Shown: positions 54,472 through 62,735 of the stretch, in pieces
Numbering within the stretch: the first letter of the stretch is position 1
How the letters are laid out: each line of letters opens with the position of its first letter
NCBI GenBank assembly: GCA_015478725.1
Contig: JADMIG010000001.1
Coordinates: 474,748-538,747, forward strand
Reading direction: 5' to 3'
DNA: 64,000 bases
DNA from: Chloroflexota bacterium
Lineage (GTDB): Bacteria > Chloroflexota > Limnocylindria > Limnocylindrales > CSP1-4
Program-made: the position numbers and the translations under genes
Notes under the pieces: model-generated
The model's database searches: none
The model's input: the letters and a program-made list of their open reading frames with translations, nothing else
Told to the model about the DNA's origin: nothing

Positions 54472-54497
54472 CGAGCCGACCGGCGGTGGCCGGCTCG
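54472..54497. terminator. Possible bidirectional hairpin between rpmB and rpe
   Basis: A 7-bp inverted repeat (CGAGCCG/CGGCTCG) with a 12-nt loop lies between the convergent rpmB and rpe ends. It could end both transcripts. There is no strong U-tract. Confidence 0.35.
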
Positions 54498-54508
54498 TCT
54501 ATCCGTCG

Positions 54509-55465
54509 TCAGCGCGCCTCGCGCCACGCCCGGGCTTCGTCGAGCCAGGCGGCGCGGGCCGCTCCGAATCGCTCCTCGACGAGCGGCTCTGCGGCGAGCG
54601 GCACGCTGAGGTCGTAGTCCCGCTCACCATCGGCCCCGGCCGGCCCGTCCCCACGAAGCATGATCACCGGGATCCCGCCTTCCTCGATGTCCGCCATCGC
54701 CCGGGCGGCGATCGGGCGCGGCAGGCGGACGAACGGCGTCCACCGATCGCGCGACACCGGCGCCTTCCCATCGTTCAGGCTGAACTGGTACCCCTCGTCG
54801 GCGAGGGTGCGGATGAGGCGGATCTCGCGGGCCATGTCATGGCCCTTGACCCACAGCGCGGACCCGACGGCGAGGATATCGGTCCCCTGCGCGCCGACAA
54901 ACTCAGCCGTCTCGCGATTGACTCCCCCATCGACATGGATCTCGCCCCCGTGCGCCCGGTGGCGCAGATAGCGTCGCGCCGCCAGGAGCTTCCCGGCCGC
55001 GATATCGCGCATGAACGGCTGCCCACCGAAGCCGGGTTCGATGGTCATGATCATGACGATGTCGAGGAGTTCCGCGTACGGCTCGAGCGCCGTGAGCGGC
55101 GTCGCGGGCTTGATCGCCAGCCCGGCGGCCCTGCCGGCGGCGTGGATCGCCCGGAGCGTCGGCTCGATGGGTTCGTCGATCTCGACGTGGATCGTGATCG
55201 AGTCGCAGCCGGCCTCGAGGTACTCGTCGAGGTAGCGGCCCGGGTCGGTGATCATGAGGTGAGCGTCGAACGGGAGTTCAGTCCGCCGTCGCAGCGCCTT
55301 GATCGTCTTCGCCCCGAACGTGAGGTTCGGCACGAAGTGGCCGTCCATCGCGTCGAGGTGGAAGCGATCCGTGCCGGCCCGCTCTGCCCGCCTGATCGCG
55401 TTCGCCAGGTTCCCGAAGTCCGCATCGAGGATGCTCGCGGCCACGCGAGCGCGCCCCTCCGCCAT
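54509..55465 (-). CDS. rpe: Ribulose-phosphate 3-epimerase with C-terminal extension
   Basis: Rpe interconverts ribulose 5-phosphate and xylulose 5-phosphate in the pentose phosphate pathway. Its TIM barrel (1-225) carries FHLDAMDGHFVPN (35-47, with metal ligands His36 and Asp38), His69 and Asp179 in HVDGGVN. About 93 further residues (225-318) match no family known to me; they include EEGGIPVIMLRGDG and end in a basic/acidic helix. Typical Rpe is about 220 aa. The ATG shares one base with the rlmN stop (TGATG). Confidence 0.9.
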   Translation of the reverse strand: MAEGRARVAASILDADFGNLANAIRRAERAGTDRFHLDAMDGHFVPNLTFGAKTIKALRRRTELPFDAHLMITDPGRYLDEYLEAGCDSITIHVEIDEPIEPTLRAIHAAGRAAGLAIKPATPLTALEPYAELLDIVMIMTIEPGFGGQPFMRDIAAGKLLAARRYLRHRAHGGEIHVDGGVNRETAEFVGAQGTDILAVGSALWVKGHDMAREIRLIRTLADEGYQFSLNDGKAPVSRDRWTPFVRLPRPIAARAMADIEEGGIPVIMLRGDGPAGADGERDYDLSVPLAAEPLVEERFGAARAAWLDEARAWREAR

Positions 55466-56727
55466 CAGGGGGCATCCGCCGCGACCGCGACCCGGGAGCC
55501 GCCCCGGCCCGAGCCATCGTCGACGACCGGCGAGGGCTCGCGGCTGCGTTCCCCGCGGAGTGCCGCGGCGCTCGCGATGACGAGCAGTTCGCGGCGGCGT
55601 CCGACGGCCCGTGCCGGCGGCTCACCGGCATGCTCGGCCGCGAGCTGGCCGCATGCCGCGCCGATCTCCTGGCCACGGTTCCGCCGGATCGTCACCGGGA
55701 TGCCGGCAGCCGCGACCAGCCCGGCGAACGCCTCGATCGTCTGCATCGGGCTCGCCGTCCACGGCGTGTGCGCGACGGGGTTCATCGGGATGAGGTTGAC
55801 ATGGGCGAGATCGCCCTGGAGGAGCGTCGCCAGCGCGTCCGCATCGGCCGGGGTGTCGTTCACGCCGGCGATCATCGTGTATTCGTAGCTGATCCGTCGT
55901 CCCGTGGCCGCGGCGTGGTCTCGGGCGGCGGACACGACCTCGGCGACCGGCCAGCGCCGATTCAGTGGCACGAGGACGTCACGGAGCGAGTCGCGCGCCG
56001 CATGGAGGCTCACCGCGAGGGTGAAGCGCGCACCGAGCGCCGTGAGCCGACGGATCCCCGGCACGACGCCCGAAGTGCTGACGGTGATGTGCCGCGCCCC
56101 GAGACCGAACCGCTCCGGGTCGGCGAGGGCCTGGACCGCCTCAAGGACACGGTCGAGGTTGAGGAGCGGCTCTCCCATCCCCATGAAGACGACGTTGGTG
56201 ACGACGCGCCCGTCGGCCGCCAGACGACGGGCCGCCGCGCGCACCTGGTCGACGATCTCCGCGGTGGTCAGGTCGCGCCCGAAGCCGAGTTCGCCAGTCG
56301 CACAGAACGGGCAGCCGACGGCACAGCCGACCTGGCTCGAGATGCAGACGGTGTGCCGCTCCCGGCGACCCACCCGCGGCGGGTAGTGCATGAGGACGGA
56401 CTCGACGAGGGCGCCGTCGTCGAGTCGATGCAGCGCCTTCTCGGTGGCCCCTCCGTCCGACGGCAGGACCTCCGTCGCCTCGAGTGTGTCGAGGCGGTAC
56501 GCGCCTGCGATCCGCTCCCGAAGCGCACCCGGCAGCGGATGGAGATCTGCCGCGACGAGCGCGTGGCGACGCCAGAACGCCTCCCCGAGCTGCGCGAGGC
56601 GGTAGGCTGGTGCGCCGTTCTCCGCCAGCCACGCGGCGAGGGCCGCCGGGTGGACGCCGGCAAGTCCCGGTCGATCTGTTTCGACGTGCGGGCCGGGCGC
56701 GGGGGGCGGTGTCAGGATGCTCGTCAT
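55465..56727 (-). CDS. rlmN: Dual-specificity RNA methyltransferase RlmN
   Basis: Radical-SAM enzyme that forms 2-methyladenosine at A2503 of 23S rRNA and A37 of some tRNAs. The 4Fe-4S motif CAVGCPFC uses Cys135, Cys139 and Cys142, and the second catalytic cysteine is in the C-terminal GQEIGAACGQL. MGMGEPLLN and STSGVVPGIRRL are present. About 50 tail residues are additional. ATG 56727 is chosen from the family start; it lies only 8 nt after a candidate -10, so the transcript may be leaderless. Confidence 0.95.
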   Translation of the reverse strand: MTSILTPPPAPGPHVETDRPGLAGVHPAALAAWLAENGAPAYRLAQLGEAFWRRHALVAADLHPLPGALRERIAGAYRLDTLEATEVLPSDGGATEKALHRLDDGALVESVLMHYPPRVGRRERHTVCISSQVGCAVGCPFCATGELGFGRDLTTAEIVDQVRAAARRLAADGRVVTNVVFMGMGEPLLNLDRVLEAVQALADPERFGLGARHITVSTSGVVPGIRRLTALGARFTLAVSLHAARDSLRDVLVPLNRRWPVAEVVSAARDHAAATGRRISYEYTMIAGVNDTPADADALATLLQGDLAHVNLIPMNPVAHTPWTASPMQTIEAFAGLVAAAGIPVTIRRNRGQEIGAACGQLAAEHAGEPPARAVGRRRELLVIASAAALRGERSREPSPVVDDGSGRGGSRVAVAADAP

Positions 56728-56735
56728 GGGCGCGG

Positions 56736-56744
56736 ATTGTCGCA
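56736..56744 (-). promoter_or_regulatory. Extended -10 candidate (TGC-GACAAT) for rlmN
   Basis: TGCGACAAT lies with its -10 hexamer 8 nt before the rlmN ATG, leaving almost no room for a leader or Shine-Dalgarno. Confidence 0.35.
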
Positions 56745-56855
56745 CGAGCCGACCCCGGACTCCGGCGGCCGGCATCCTGCCAGAGGGCAGCCGCGAAGCC
56801 CGACCCACCCTGCGTCTCGCCGCCTGCGACCGACCGGCTTCGACCGACCGCCTGC

Positions 56856-56942
56856 CGTCTCATCTGTTCATCCACCGAACGCTCGGTCCGGGATGGAGCG
56901 GTGGCGCCGTGACCATCGTCTCATCAGCTCATCCACCGAACG
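56856..56942. repeat. 26-nt direct repeat pair in the fmt-rlmN gap
   Basis: Copies at 56856-56881 and 56917-56942 share CGTCTCATC then TCATCCACCGAACG, with about three mismatches, and start 61 nt apart. No matching protein repeat or inverted partner was found. The origin and function are unknown. Confidence 0.75.
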
Positions 56943-57125
56943 AGCGAGACGGATCCGGCGCTCGGCGGCGCCTGACACCTCTCGGATCACCTGCCCGCCG
57001 CACCAACGTTCCCCCGATGAGCATTTGAGACGCCATCCGGCCTGCGCCACTCCCAGAGGCGGACCGAACCGGGGGTTTCCGCGCATGGATGCACCCCGAG
57101 CCCTGCTCAGACGTCCCGAGCCCCT

Positions 57126-58076
57126 TCAGACGACGCGACCACCGGCGACCGCCGGCCGCCCTCGAGCGAACGCCGATCCTGTCATCGGCCGCCCGCCGGC
57201 AGGTTGGACTTCCTCGAGACGGAGCCGGCCCTCGACTGTCACGAGCTCGAGGCCGGCCGTCGCGGCGACGAGTGTCCCGACCGGCGGACGGTCGTGTTCG
57301 CCCGTCTCGGGGATGACCTCGACTCGACGAACGATGAGGCGTCCGACCGACGTCTCGAGGTGGGTGCCGGGCCACGGATCGAACGCCCGGACCCGACGCT
57401 CGAGATCGCGGGCCGGGACCGTCGGATCGAGCCGGCCGTCGGCCCGTCGAAGCGGCCGCGTCATCGTCGCCGCCGCGGCATCCTGGACGTGGGGCACCAG
57501 CGCGCCTGCCAGCCACGGCCCGAGCGTCCGGCCGACGAGAGCGACGCCGACGCGGGCTGCGTGCACCTCGACCTCCGGCGCCCGCTCGCGCCCCGTCAAC
57601 GGCCAGCGCTCGGCCGCGACGATCGGTCCCGTGTCGATGCCCGCGTCCATGGCGATGATCGTCACCCCGGTCTCCGGGTCGCCCGCGAGGATCGCGGCCG
57701 GGATCGGCGACGCGCCGCGCCATCGCGGCAACAGCGACGGGTGGACGTTGAGGATCCCGTGGCCGAGGAGGTCGAGGATCGTCAGGGGCACGATCAACCC
57801 ATAGTCGGCCAGGACGCCGACATCCGGCCGGAGCTCGGCGATCGCTGCGGCCACGCCCGGATCGCGGAGGGTGGTCGGGGCGATGATGGGGAGGCCGAGG
57901 TCGTCGGCCCGAACCCGGACCGGCGCCGGTCGAAGGACGCCGCCTCGACCGCTCGGTCGCTCGGGGATGGTGACGACGCCGACGAGGCGGATCCCCGGTG
58001 ACGTCGCGAGCCGCTCAAGGATCGGGACCGCGAAGCCGCCCGACCCGAAGAACACGACCCCCGCGGGCTCGCTCAC
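57126..58076 (-). CDS. fmt: Methionyl-tRNA formyltransferase
   Basis: Fmt formylates initiator Met-tRNA using 10-formyl-tetrahydrofolate. The 316-aa protein has FFGSGGFAVPILERL at the N-terminus and the catalytic set Asn110, His112 and Asp148 in NVHPSLLPRWRGASPI and MDAGIDTGPI. The C-terminal tRNA-binding domain holds WPGTHLE. The GTG start overlaps the def stop (GTGA). def removes the same formyl group, so the pair is functionally linked. Confidence 0.96.
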   Translation of the reverse strand: MSEPAGVVFFGSGGFAVPILERLATSPGIRLVGVVTIPERPSGRGGVLRPAPVRVRADDLGLPIIAPTTLRDPGVAAAIAELRPDVGVLADYGLIVPLTILDLLGHGILNVHPSLLPRWRGASPIPAAILAGDPETGVTIIAMDAGIDTGPIVAAERWPLTGRERAPEVEVHAARVGVALVGRTLGPWLAGALVPHVQDAAAATMTRPLRRADGRLDPTVPARDLERRVRAFDPWPGTHLETSVGRLIVRRVEVIPETGEHDRPPVGTLVAATAGLELVTVEGRLRLEEVQPAGGRPMTGSAFARGRPAVAGGRVV

Positions 58077-58585
58077 GCGAGTGCGGTGGCGCGCGCCTCG
58101 ATCTGCTCGTCCTCGTCCCCGGGTCCCACCGCGATCAACTCGTCCATCGAATCGAGGTAGTCGATGTACAGCTTCCCGTCGAGATGATCGAGCTCGTGCT
58201 GGAGCGCCCGACCGAGGAGCCCCGACCCGGCCACCCGGACCTCGCGGCCGAAGCGGTTCTGGGCGACGACCCAGACCCGCTCGCGACGGGTGATATAGGC
58301 GACGTAGCCGGGGATCGAGAGACAGCCCTCGAGATCGCGGTCGTCGCCGGTCGCGCGCACGATCGCCGGGTTGATGAGCTCGTGGAGCTGGTCCTCGACC
58401 TCGATGACGCAGACCCTGAGCGGCTCGCCGAGCTGGGGCGCGGCGAGTCCCACCCCCGGAGCGTGGCGCATCGACTCGGTGAGGTCGTCGAGGAGCTCGT
58501 GGAGCGAGCGACCGAAGCTGTCCACGGGAAGGCCCTGGAGACGAAGCCTCGGGTCGCCGAGAAGGACGATCGGTCTGACGCTCAT
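58073..58585 (-). CDS. def: Peptide deformylase
   Basis: Def removes the N-formyl group from new proteins using a metal ion. The three motifs are GVGLAAPQ (44-51), EGCLS with metal-binding Cys88, and QHELDHLDG with His130, Glu131 and His134. The protein is 170 aa. ATG 58585 lies 8 nt downstream of a TATACT, with no Shine-Dalgarno, so the transcript may begin at or next to the start codon. Confidence 0.97.
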   Translation of the reverse strand: MSVRPIVLLGDPRLRLQGLPVDSFGRSLHELLDDLTESMRHAPGVGLAAPQLGEPLRVCVIEVEDQLHELINPAIVRATGDDRDLEGCLSIPGYVAYITRRERVWVVAQNRFGREVRVAGSGLLGRALQHELDHLDGKLYIDYLDSMDELIAVGPGDEDEQIEARATALA

Positions 58586-58593
58586 GGCCGCGA

Positions 58594-58599
58594 AGTATA
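58594..58599 (-). promoter_or_regulatory. -10 (TATACT) for def-fmt, near the start codon
   Basis: A perfect TATACT ends 8 nt before the def ATG, inside the 64-nt priA-def spacer. The expected start site falls on or within two bases of the ATG. No -35 was seen. Confidence 0.5.
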
Positions 58600-58649
58600 T
58601 CGGAGGGCGGCTGCGCCGCCGCTCGGCCGGGACCGACAGCGGCAGGCCA

Positions 58650-61163
58650 TCAGAGCAGCGTCTCCGGGTCGACGTCCACGCTCCATGCTGGCCCGAGTCC
58701 ACCGTCGAGCAGTGCGACCGGGTCCGTCCCGCGGAGGACCACGTTCCAGCGCCATCGCCCGGCGCGCCGGGCGATGTACGCGGGTGCGGGCCCGATGACC
58801 TCGACGGAGAGCCGCCGTTCCGCCGCGAGGATCCGGAGGCGATCGGCCGTCGCCGTCGCCATCGCCTCCGCCACGGTCGGATCCGGGAGTCCGACGGTGA
58901 GCTTCACGTACCGCCCGAACGGCGGTGCTCCGTACCGCCGGCGGGCCGTAAGCTCGGCGTCGTAGAACGCCGCGGCGTCCCCCTCCGCGACGGCCCGGAT
59001 CGCCGGATGATCCGGCTGATACGTCTGGATGATCGCCACTCCCGGTCGATCGCCGCGTCCGGCCCGGCCCGCCGCCTGGGTCAGCAGCTGGTACGTCCGC
59101 TCGGCCGACCGCTCGTCCGGCAGGTTGAGGGCGATGTCGGCGGAGACGACGCCGACGAGCGCCACCTCCGGGATGTCGAACCCCTTCGTCACGAGGCTCG
59201 TCCCGATGAGCAGATCGAGCCGGCCGTCCGTGAACGCGTCGACGACCCGTTCGGCGCCGCCACGGCGTTCGACGACGTCGCGGTCGAGACGTCCGACCCG
59301 GAGTCCAGGGAACCGGGAGCGGACCTCCGCCTCGACCCGCTGGGTCCCGCCGCCGAGGTAGCGGATGCGCGGCGAGCCACAGGCCGGGCAGCGCGTCGCG
59401 AGCGGCGCGGCGCGACCGCAGTGATGGCACCGCAACGACATGCCGGCCTGATGGAAGACGAGTGGTCGCGCGCATTCGTCGCACGTCTGAACGGCGCCGC
59501 AATCGCGGCACAGGACGGCCGACGCAGAGCCACGCCGGTTGATCACGAGGATGCCCCGCTCGCCCTCGGCCGACCGGAGATCGCGGATCGCCACCTCGAG
59601 CCGGCGGGAGATGAGACCGCGGTTCCCGGCCGCGAGTTCGGCTCGCAGGTCGACGATCTCGATCGTCGGCGGCGCGCCCGCAGGGCGCAGCGGCAGGACG
59701 ACGCGCCGGTAGGTCCCGTCGCGGACCCGCCCCATCGTCTCGACCGCGGGGGTCGCCGAGCCGAGGACGCAGGCAGCGCGAGCAAGCCGGGCGACGGCGA
59801 CGGCCGTGTCACGGGCCTGGAGCCGGGGCGTCCGGTCGCTCTTGTACGCGCCGTCGTGCTCCTCGTCGACGATGACGAGGCCGACCTCGGCGAGCGGCGC
59901 GACCACGGCGAGGCGGGTGCCGACGACGATGTCGATCTCGCCGCGTCGGATCCTCCGCCACTCGTCGGCTCGCTCACCTTCACCGAGGCCGGAATGGACG
60001 AGCGCGATCTCGGCGTCGAGGTCGCGGCGGAGTCGGTCGACCAGTGGCAGCGCGAGGGCGACCTCCGGGACGAGGATAAGGACGGGTCGGCCCGCGTCGA
60101 GACAGGCGCCGATCGCCTCCACGTAGACGGCGGTCTTGCCGCCCCCGGTCACGCCGTCGAGGACGAGCGGTGTCGGGTCGCCCTCGGCGATGGCGGCCCG
60201 GATGCGGTCGAGGGCGGTCCCCTGCGGGCCGGTGAGGTCCGATCCGGACGGTCGGGCGCCACGGTGCCCGGGCCGGCGGCGGGCGAGTGGTCGTCGCTCG
60301 ACCGCGACGACGGAGATCGCCACGAGACCCCGCCGCGCGAGGCTCGTGACGGTCGAGGCTCCGACACCCGCGCTCGTTCCCGCGGTCGGACGGCCGCCGT
60401 CAATGGAGCGATCCCCCTCCAGTGCCACGAGGAGCTCGATCTGGTGCGGACCGAGTGGTCGCCCGGGCGGTCGGACGCCCGCGGCCAGGTTCGCCGCCGC
60501 GACGCGGCCGTCGTCCGTGAGACGCATCCGCCGCTCGAAGCGGGGACCGGCCCCAGCCGTGGTGAGCGTCCAGTCGAGGGTCACCCGGCCGCTTGCCTCG
60601 AGGGTCCGAAGACGGCGGATCAGGGCGGCCCGGCCACTCGGCGTCTCGAGGTCGCGGACGACCCGCGGCGCGAAGCCGATCCGATCGAGGAGCTCGCGGT
60701 CCGTTCCGTCCACCGCTTCCATGCCGGCGTCGTCGCCGTCGCCGCCCGCGCCTTCGCCCCCGGGCGTCCGCTCGACGACGAGCTCGAGGCGCTCGAGCAT
60801 GCCCGGCGGGAGCATCGCCCGGATGACGAGCGACGTCGGAGCGAGATACCGCTCGGCGATCCAGCGGGCGAGCTCCACACTTCGCGCCGGCAGGAGTGGG
60901 CCGTCCGTCCGGACCCGATCGATGATCGGCTTGCTGACGATGCCCGGCGCCATCGCACCAGGGCCGAGCACGATCCCGAGCGCGTGGCGCCGCCCGAACT
61001 CGACGAGGACTGCCTCTCCGGCCTCGAGTCCATCGAGGGCGGGCGGGACGGCGTAGGTGTACGCCCGGTCTGCGGATCCCCCGGCCGCGTCGATCGCGAC
61101 CTCGACGAGCGGCCGCTGCGTCGGCGTCGCGGCCGGGTCACGGCGCAGCTCCTCGTCCGACAT
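58650..61163 (-). CDS. priA: Primosomal replication restart helicase PriA
   Basis: PriA reloads the replisome at repaired forks. The 837-aa protein has the 3'-end-binding and winged-helix domains, Walker A DGVTGGGKT at about 338, DEEHDG at about 432, and a zinc-binding insert with CRDCG, CDEC, CHHCG and CPACG (about 545-600). The ATG at 61163 is preceded in frame by a GTG. The gene follows gmk directly; rpoZ and coaBC, found between them in many bacteria, are missing. Confidence 0.96.
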   Translation of the reverse strand: MSDEELRRDPAATPTQRPLVEVAIDAAGGSADRAYTYAVPPALDGLEAGEAVLVEFGRRHALGIVLGPGAMAPGIVSKPIIDRVRTDGPLLPARSVELARWIAERYLAPTSLVIRAMLPPGMLERLELVVERTPGGEGAGGDGDDAGMEAVDGTDRELLDRIGFAPRVVRDLETPSGRAALIRRLRTLEASGRVTLDWTLTTAGAGPRFERRMRLTDDGRVAAANLAAGVRPPGRPLGPHQIELLVALEGDRSIDGGRPTAGTSAGVGASTVTSLARRGLVAISVVAVERRPLARRRPGHRGARPSGSDLTGPQGTALDRIRAAIAEGDPTPLVLDGVTGGGKTAVYVEAIGACLDAGRPVLILVPEVALALPLVDRLRRDLDAEIALVHSGLGEGERADEWRRIRRGEIDIVVGTRLAVVAPLAEVGLVIVDEEHDGAYKSDRTPRLQARDTAVAVARLARAACVLGSATPAVETMGRVRDGTYRRVVLPLRPAGAPPTIEIVDLRAELAAGNRGLISRRLEVAIRDLRSAEGERGILVINRRGSASAVLCRDCGAVQTCDECARPLVFHQAGMSLRCHHCGRAAPLATRCPACGSPRIRYLGGGTQRVEAEVRSRFPGLRVGRLDRDVVERRGGAERVVDAFTDGRLDLLIGTSLVTKGFDIPEVALVGVVSADIALNLPDERSAERTYQLLTQAAGRAGRGDRPGVAIIQTYQPDHPAIRAVAEGDAAAFYDAELTARRRYGAPPFGRYVKLTVGLPDPTVAEAMATATADRLRILAAERRLSVEVIGPAPAYIARRAGRWRWNVVLRGTDPVALLDGGLGPAWSVDVDPETLL

Positions 61164-61176
61164 CACGGGAGCGCCG

Positions 61177-61785
61177 TCAGACGACCACCGGTTGGCGACC
61201 GGGACGTGCGCGCTCGGTCGCGATGATCTCGTCGATCCGCTCGGCGGTCCACTCCACCTGGCCGGTCTCGTTGACGACCACATGGTCGTAGTCCTCCTGG
61301 CGGGCGAGTTCGATCGCGGCGTTCCGCTGCCGGAGCTCGAGTTCGTCGGCGGTCTCCGTGGCTCGGGTCCGCAGGCGGTGGAAGAGTGCCTCGAGGGACG
61401 GTGGGACGAGGAAGATGAGGAGCGCCTCCGCGACCCGCTCCTTGACGATCTGGGCGCCCTGCACGTCGATCTTGAGGATGACGTCGCGACCGGCGGCGAG
61501 CGCCTCGCGCACCTCCGTCCGCGGCGTGCCGTACCAGTTCCCGTGGACTTCGTTCGCCTCAAGGAGCTCGCCGGCATCACGGAGCTCGACGAACCGCTCC
61601 CGGCTCAGGAAGTGATACGAGCGGTCCGGCAGCTCGCCGGGCCGCGGCGCACGGGTCGTGCAGGTCACGACATAGTGATAGTCGGGATGATGCGGCCGCC
61701 GCTTGAGGGCGTCGAGGATCGTGTCCTTGCCGACGCCGGACGGCCCGCTGACGATGACGAGGAGCGGTACCGGCGGGCCCGTCAT
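61177..61785 (-). CDS. gmk: Guanylate kinase
   Basis: Gmk phosphorylates GMP to GDP. The P-loop GPSGVGKD (14-21), TTRAPRPGE, YHFLSRERF and LKIDVQGAQIV are all present in 202 aa. The ATG overlaps the rluD stop by 4 nt. The position between rluD and priA keeps the gmk-priA-def-fmt order. Confidence 0.98.
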   Translation of the reverse strand: MTGPPVPLLVIVSGPSGVGKDTILDALKRRPHHPDYHYVVTCTTRAPRPGELPDRSYHFLSRERFVELRDAGELLEANEVHGNWYGTPRTEVREALAAGRDVILKIDVQGAQIVKERVAEALLIFLVPPSLEALFHRLRTRATETADELELRQRNAAIELARQEDYDHVVVNETGQVEWTAERIDEIIATERARPGRQPVVV

Positions 61786-62735
61786 CGAGCGGACGCCGCG
61801 CTGCGCAGCCCGGAGAGCGCGCGTTCGAGGTCGGCCGGCAGGGGCGCCTCCGCCCGGATGAGGTGCCCGTCCGCCGGTGATGCGAGCTCGAGTCGCCAGG
61901 CATGGAGGAAGAGCCGCTCCAGACCGTCCGGGCCCTTCCGTGACGTTCCGGTCCCGTAGACGGGATCGCCGGCGACCGGGTGGCCGATGGCCTCGAGATG
62001 GACCCGGATCTGGTGTGTCCGTCCGGTCACCAGGTCGAGCTCGAGGAGGGTCCAGGCGGCGAACCGCTCGCGGACGCGGTAGCCCGTCGTGGCCGCCCGA
62101 CCGTCCGGCACCACCGCCATCCGCGTCCGGTGCTTCGGGTCCCGTCCGATGGGTGCCTCGATCCGACCGACCGCCGCGGCGACCGACCCCTGGACGAGCG
62201 CAAGGTAGGTCTTGCGGACCCGGCGGGCCTTGAGCTGGGCCATGAGGCTCGACTGCGCGACGTCGCCCTTGGCGACCATGAGCAGGCCGCTCGTATCCCG
62301 ATCGAGACGATGGACGATGCCCGGCCGGCGCACGCCGGCGATCCCCCCGTACTCCGCGGCGTCGCGGCGGCCGAGGAGGGCGTGGACGAGCGTTCCCGTC
62401 TCATGGCCGGGCGACGGGTGTACCACGAGCCCGGCGGGCTTGTCGACGATGAGGAGTTCGGCGTCCTCGTAGACGACGGCGAGCTGGATCTCCGGTTCCG
62501 GGATGAGCGTGGCGCGCTCGGCCTCGGGGACGACGAGGCGGAGCCGCACCCCGCCGCCGACCATCGTGTTCGCGCGGATCGCATCCCCGTCGACCGTGAG
62601 GTGGCCCGCCGCGATGAGCTTCTGGACGTGGCTCCGCGACAGCCCGGTCGCATCGGCGACGAATCGGTCGGCCCGGATCGCCGCCCTGCCGTCGGGGACG
62701 ATCACGTCCGTCACCCGCTCGCCCGTCCCGATCAC
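61782..62735 (-). CDS. rluD: 23S rRNA pseudouridine synthase (RluD type)
   Basis: RluA-family enzyme that makes pseudouridines in 23S rRNA (typically 1911, 1915 and 1917). The 317-aa protein has an N-terminal S4 domain (about 20-75), the catalytic HRLDRDTSG (142-150) with Asp145, and GRTHQIRVHLEAIGHP. The GTG at 62735 overlaps the lspA stop (GTGA). Exact uridine targets cannot be told from sequence. The lspA-rluD pair is widespread. Confidence 0.95.
   Translation of the reverse strand: MIGTGERVTDVIVPDGRAAIRADRFVADATGLSRSHVQKLIAAGHLTVDGDAIRANTMVGGGVRLRLVVPEAERATLIPEPEIQLAVVYEDAELLIVDKPAGLVVHPSPGHETGTLVHALLGRRDAAEYGGIAGVRRPGIVHRLDRDTSGLLMVAKGDVAQSSLMAQLKARRVRKTYLALVQGSVAAAVGRIEAPIGRDPKHRTRMAVVPDGRAATTGYRVRERFAAWTLLELDLVTGRTHQIRVHLEAIGHPVAGDPVYGTGTSRKGPDGLERLFLHAWRLELASPADGHLIRAEAPLPADLERALSGLRSAASAR

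Larger units (their letters stand above)
56728..57125. other. 398-nt gene-free gap between fmt and rlmN
   Basis: No coding frame here has plausible homology or codon pattern, and no tRNA, known riboswitch or intrinsic terminator with a U-tract was recognised. It contains the rlmN promoter candidate at one end and two 26-nt direct repeats in the middle. Bacillus has rsmB between fmt and rlmN, so it could be a deletion remnant. Confidence 0.7.

Noticed and set aside
56856-56942. CRISPR array
   Set aside because: Only two imperfect copies of a 26-nt repeat with one spacer, and no cas genes.
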